From: Eucalyptus grandis
Taxonomy: Eukaryota; Streptophyta; Magnoliopsida; Myrtales; Myrtaceae
Assembly (NCBI RefSeq): GCF_016545825.1
Contig: NC_052612.1
Span: 2,356,001 to 2,420,000 of the forward strand
Length of the DNA: 64,000 bases
Direction: 5' to 3'
In this document: positions 59,187 to 64,000 of the stretch, in pieces
Numbering within the stretch: the first letter of the stretch is position 1
Layout: every line of letters begins with the position of its first letter
The notes under the pieces: model-generated
Seen by the model: the letters and a program-made list of their open reading frames with translations, nothing else
What the model was told of the DNA's origin: nothing
The model's database searches: none
Translations under genes and position numbers: made by a program

Positions 59187-60655
59187 GATGCTTCTGATCA
59201 GAGTCGGGCTGGGAGAAGGAAGACGATGGAACAGTAGTAGAACAATGATCACTATTCTAAACCTGCCCATATGATCAGTTTGAGTCGATCAATTAGTTTC
59301 CCCGTTAAAGGTCCAAGATTTATGAAGCTTAAAAAAGAATGCAGGAAAGCAAATATAGATGTAATGAGCGAAGAAGCAAATTTATCCTATAAAATATAGC
59401 ATCAATGAATTTAAAAAAAAAAAAAAAGATGGAAGGGATCACAGGTTGTGATGGATTAAGTGTAGCTTTCACTTTTCTCATGCATGCCAGAGCCTGCGTC
59501 GGAGAAAAACGTAAAAGAAGAATTCTATCATCATCCCCCACCTCTTCGAACAGTTGACAAACCTTTAGAATGAGACCCGATATTAAATTAATCTAAATGA
59601 TATATGAAGTTAAACTCTATTAAATGACGATGGCATGGTGAAAAGAGGATGAAGGTCATATGGGCTCGTGAATCGCATGCATGATATTCAATGTCTTGAA
59701 TAGTTGTTTATGAGATGATCATCATCATGATGGTGTGCGGTGGCTTATGATTTCGCCTCTCATTAGTTAGTGGCGGCGATACATCGTTAATCGAGATGAG
59801 TCATAGCCAAAGACGAATATGGCTACTGTGTATCTCAGTAAATTACTATGCAGTGATTATAATTATGAAATACTACGTTATCTGCTTGCATTTGAATGAA
59901 CAATTTTTTGTCACATCAACGAGTTATTTTAATTTGAGTATCCAAGTAAAAAAGCTAATAGATCTGTTCATTTTCATTTTGTATATGCAACCATGTTAAA
60001 CTTGTCTTGAGTTTATGTTATTGCATTTGACACTTGGCCGAGTAATCGCCTACCTTAAACCTAGAAATCTCATTAACTGAGCTCTAGCTACCCCATCTAT
60101 TTTAAAGATTTGTAGCAATTGACCCACTTTCCATGATGAGATTTGGGGCACCACTGTTTTTCGAGTGTGACTATTAGTATGTCCTTCTACTCAGATTTAT
60201 AGTGGTGTGTATTAGGTGTAGCTCTATAGTTTGGGTTCGACACAGGTTACCACAAGTTACACCTTAAAGGGATATTGCCTAGTATGATCGTATTAATGGC
60301 AAGTTGGTTAGACCTCTGGAAGGGTTTGAAAGTGTGCCTGGTTTTGATGAAAAGGACAACTAGTTGGCGCCAGAAGTGATAGACCCTTGAGTATGGGGGT
60401 GGTCTGAATATTTTACAGGCAATTTTTTTTATCAGATTTATATATATACTCGTTCACAAGATGAACTGGTTTGATGTACTAAGCTATTTTTGTATGTTTG
60501 TATTCTTATATCGATGATTAGTATATATACAAAATGTTGATGTTGGGAGTGATCATTTGTACTTAATACTGTTATGTTTCCACGCGTTCATCATTTTTTT
60601 TTAACTATAAATAATAAATAAATATATGAACATAAGAGAGGAGACGTGTTCCACA
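59187..60655. other. Spacer, partner of 30490-31989
   Basis: No gene. Nearly identical to copy A. It contains the empty site for the copy A retroposon footprint at about 60551-60563. Confidence 0.55.
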
Positions 60656-61030
60656 TGACGTTATGGAGCCTCATAGCCACGGAGCTGGAGTAGTAATGGG
60701 TCTGCAATGATGAGCTTGAGCGGCCACGGCTGCCACAGTGAAGAAGATAAAAGGAAAAAAGAGCAAGAAAATACATCCAACGGCGGAAACCTCCGCTGCA
60801 GCAGCTGCGGTCGCCGCCAACGAACATCCTGAGCAAAACACCGGCCATCAACATCCAACGGCGGAAACCCCTTGGTCTGCCGCGGAAACCTCTGCTGTAG
60901 CCGCCACCTAACGTGCTGAGGAAATCACCTGTCATTGACATCCAACGTCTTCGCTGCAGTCACCGCCGGACGTCCTGAGGAAACTACTTGTTGCATCCCA
61001 GTCCGCCATCTAACTATTAGTCGCATTAAG
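60656..61030. repeat. Degenerate repeats related to the membrane-gene leader, copy B
   Basis: Same content as 31990-32335: repeated ACATCCAACGGCGGAAACC-type words with ACG where the membrane gene has ATG. No convincing frame. Confidence 0.5.
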
Positions 61031-61079
61031 TCTCTTTATGTCATCATGAAAGCAGAAGACATTGAGAGGATGGCTACAC

Positions 61080-61875
61080 AAACCCGAATTGCTCGCCTTC
61101 ATCTCCTCGAAAAGGTGCAGAGAAGTCGGCAAATCGCCCCAACACCCGAACGCGTGAATCCAAATGTTATAACCCCAAGCATCCAACTCAAACCCATCCT
61201 TCCCTCTCAATTTGTCAAACACCTCCCTGAACTCCCCTCTCATATCCGCCTTCCTAAGCGCGACAAGCAGCTCATTGCACGCGACCGTGCTCGGCACTGA
61301 AACCGCTCCATCTGAACCGTCCAAGAGCTTATAGAAAATCGACAGTGCCAGCCCTAGCTGGTCCTTCCTGAGGAGTGCGGTGAGCACCGAAGTATACATA
61401 TGGGAATTCAGCCTCATGCCGAGCTCTTCCATGTGATCAAGAATCTCGAGAGCAGCATTAAACTTGCTTGACCGGATGAACGCTTCGAGGAGGAGCTTGA
61501 AGGTCCAAGAATCGGTGACGACGCTGTCCTACTTCATCAGGCGGAGGAGGGAGCTGGTGACCGGGACAACGTCCGGGTCGAGATTGCTGGTCCCGGACTG
61601 CAAGAGGTTCTTGGCGATGGAGGCGACGAGGAGGGTGTCCGTCAGCTGGTGCGGCCGTGAAGACGGTTGCTTCTTGGAGGCTTTGAGTGCATGACGATGG
61701 TGATGCATTGGGAAGAATGGCGATGGCCACGGTGACGACGACTCGCAAGTGTGGTCATCACAAGGAATTCAGTTCGGGTCAGGACGGCGCGCGAGTGAAT
61801 TTGAACGCTGTTGAGAAAGCCGAGCGTTCTTGGCAAGAGCTTTTGCTGAAGGGGAGGAGCTTTTACGGCAAATTT
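61080..61875 (-). pseudogene. PPR-gene 5' fragment with promoter, copy B
   Basis: Partner of the fragment at 32395. It shares the 165-base (55-codon) deletion at the GGCGGAGGAG repeats. It keeps the 22 bases lost in copy A, so the run MEELGMRLNSHMYTSVLTAL to HLFEEMKAS is open. It has a TAG within the ATG-AAG region near 61530 and a frame change near the N-terminus. Upstream promoter sequence is kept to about 61875. Confidence 0.88.
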
Positions 61876-62485
61876 TGCCTGCCATGCTGACGAAAAACTC
61901 CACGAACGATGCGATAACATACGAAACAAAATGGATTTTCACAGAGAGAAAGATCGAGTTGGAATCTTTATTTCTCATTCACGACTACGTTTAGATTTTG
62001 CTTGAAATTTAACGTCCATATGGAAAATTAATACTAATTTCGAGAGAAATTACTGCTGCATAGTAATAGACTTACCTAGAAAGTGATTTATGTAATGTTA
62101 GTTATTTCAAAAGTAATTCACGCTCCACGAGAAAAGTCATTCACTCACAACCATAACTATTACATTTGAGAATGTTCGTGATTGCGATAATTTGAGATTG
62201 ATTTACGAAATGTATAGCCAAAACGCAATTTTTTTGAACTCTGAAGCAAATATTGACCCACGGAATGAAACTTCAAAGGCAAATTACTTCCTATAAGACA
62301 GGTTATTAACTAAGTCAGAAATACCATCGTTGAGGTTGATTAGGACAATTTGTGGTAAATCACTGAATTCCTGCATTCTGCAGTTTGGAAAATTATAAAC
62401 AGACTACTGCCCCTAAAAATAAAATGAATACTTTAAGAAACAGCTCAGTGTTTGTCAAAGAGGTAAAAAAGGATGACATAAAAGT

Positions 62486-64000
62486 CTGCACAGGATATAT
62501 CTTTCTAGCATTGTCGCTGAAAATTCTGTGTTTTGGCCCAGTTCTATCTGTGGTCAATGAACTCTTGGACTTCATATATCATATGGATTTGAATCTTTGC
62601 TTTAGAATATTAATCTCAATAGAAGATCTGGAACTGTTCGCATATCTTTATTTTCTCCCCCATTTGCTATCGAACCATATGTAGTTTTTTTGTTCGGATA
62701 ACCATATGTAGTTAAAGGGCTGTGCTTTTTCAAGGAGGACCTCTTGCGATCACTAGGGTTTCCCACAAAAGAGCTTCCAAAACATTCCAAGGACGGGCAA
62801 TACGGTAATTGAGCAAAAGTCTAGAACTCTCTTAGTGTCGGAAGTTGGTAGGTTGAGCGGTTCGATCTCGTCCACTGATGAATTCTCGATCAATGGTTGT
62901 AATCCGAGGGTTTCTAGTATAAAAGGGTGCCCCCTCATTTGTATCCATCCAACCATTCAGAAATGATTTGAGCTGAGAAGTGATTTGAGCATTCAATGAT
63001 TTACTTATTAGTCTAAAGTCAACATTTGGAGTGTTTTTTAAATCTTTAAAAGGTATCAAATCTTTCTAATGAAATTAAGAACATGTTTTTTCTAGTGATA
63101 ATATTTTTCTGTCTGTGATCTTTGGCATTTAATTTACTTTAGAATTATACATTTCGTTATCCTAGTTTTTCTTAATTCATGTCTAAGAATTTGAGGAAAT
63201 CTTGCCAAGTGAGATTTTTTTTTTCGATGGAACGATTTCAATTACGTCCGACGAACTAATGGCACGACTTTGAAAGAAATGCAATCAACTCGTCATAACA
63301 TGGATTGGGAAAAACATCGCAGAAGTTGCAGTCGGATTTCCTCGACAGAGGATTCAAGAACATATGGGTTTGCATTCATGATTTGCATGACATTTTTCTG
63401 GAGTTTTGGGGGTAACGCAAGCATGCAACAGGCATCCCTGTATATGGCAATATAGATTTGGTAGCGTTTCTGGCTTTCGTTGTGAGCCTATTGGCGCCAG
63501 TTAACAAAATCCAACTAAAATTAGTCGGAAAGAATTAAATTAGTATCAAGTAAAAATGTTTAGGACTAAACCGACATTAAGTGAAAAATTTATAACTAAA
63601 TTGACACCAATAAAAGGTTTAAGACTAAATTAGTACAAATACAAAAGATTTATGACTTTTTTGTTACTTTTCCTGAACTCGATGCAGCTCTGCTGGAATC
63701 AATTGAGGTTGACCTAATAATTTTCATATGAATGAGAGCTTAGCTTGTCTGAAAAAGAAAAGGCTAATGAGCTGGGAAATGAAGAAGCGCACCGGAGTCG
63801 ATTGGGCATTGATGCCTCTCCGCTTGACAAAGTTCGGTTCTTGCGCCCGACTTGATAAGATGGTGATTGTCAAAGTCCACATTCAACGGACTCAATTGTG
63901 TTTTTTTTTTGGTCGAAGAGGCAAATATATATAATTAAGGAAGAGTTACACCGTTTGCAAGTACATCCGTACATATTATATCCAAAAGCGGAGGGGGATA
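62486..64000. other. Right edge, no gene recognised
   Basis: The sequence beyond the duplication holds no recognised gene. AGTATAAAAGGGTGCCCC near 62917 looks like a TATA box, possibly from a promoter or an old LTR. Between 63535 and 63655, GACTAAATTGACACCAATAAAAGGTTTAAGACTAAATTAG-type words repeat, as in many plant intergenic repeats. The frame at 63728-63934 matches nothing I know. Confidence 0.4.
62673..62713 (-). mobile_element. Ultra-short retroposon footprint at the right edge
   Basis: AACCATATGTAGTT at 62673-62686 and 62700-62713 flanks TTTTTGTTCGGAT. On the minus strand the insert is ATCCGAAC followed by A residues. The short tail makes this weaker than the other footprints. Confidence 0.6.

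Larger units (their letters stand above)
41322..62485 (+). repeat. Segmental duplication copy B
   Basis: Direct-orientation partner of 24375-33955. It is longer because of a copia retrotransposon with a CTAGC target duplication, a nested MITE with a TAA duplication, and a SINE. It also keeps about 0.8 kb that copy A lost. A 47-bp tandem duplication (AAATCTAGCTAATGG at 43994 and 44041) is unique to this copy. Near its right end copy B lacks several tens of bases present in copy A at about 33845-33915. Confidence 0.92.

Overview
The window looks like nuclear DNA of a eudicot plant. It has GT-AG introns, chloroplast-type N-termini, pentatricopeptide-repeat (PPR) genes, and plant transposons (a Ty1/copia element with a tRNA-iMet primer site, PIF/Harbinger-like and hAT-like non-autonomous elements, a 5'-truncated LINE, a tRNA-derived SINE). 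The species cannot be named from sequence alone.

Left part (1-21.6 kb), the gene-bearing stretch: a decayed PLS/E-type PPR relic (+); the anthranilate synthase beta-subunit gene (+, 8 exons, hand-spliced to 278 codons with every phase matching); a convergent single-exon PPR gene similar to Arabidopsis At4g01570 (-), carrying two 1-nt frameshifts; an hAT-like element and a Harbinger-like MITE; and a complete 2-isopropylmalate synthase gene (-, 12 exons, 649 codons, all phases matching). Directly against the stop codon of the IPMS gene lies an inverted, decayed copy of its own intron 1 to intron 5 region. The locus is therefore a large imperfect inverted repeat: arms of about 1.95 kb and a loop of about 3.5 kb. 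A 5'-truncated LINE sits about 180 bp upstream of the IPMS start.

Right part (24.4-62.5 kb), a direct segmental duplication: copy A (about 24375-33955) and copy B (about 41322-62485) flank a plastid trigger-factor-like gene (-, 34.5-39.2 kb). Each copy carries a small unrecognised membrane-protein gene, a pirin-like pseudogene and a broken fragment of the PPR gene with its promoter. Copy A has lost about 0.8 kb, removing most of a second small membrane-protein gene. Copy B has gained a SINE, a GC-cored MITE nested in an older MITE, and a 9.9 kb copia retrotransposon that itself carries PIF/Harbinger sequence. Comparing A with B gives empty sites and a relative order of events.

Anthranilate synthase beta (tryptophan pathway) and IPMS (leucine pathway) are both plastid amino-acid enzymes, but nothing here suggests an organised cluster. 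The points most worth follow-up are the self-complementary IPMS locus, the in-frame TAG followed by a conserved third membrane segment in both copies of the small membrane gene, the GC-cored MITE family, and a set of ultra-short retroposon footprints recognisable only by their flanking direct repeats.
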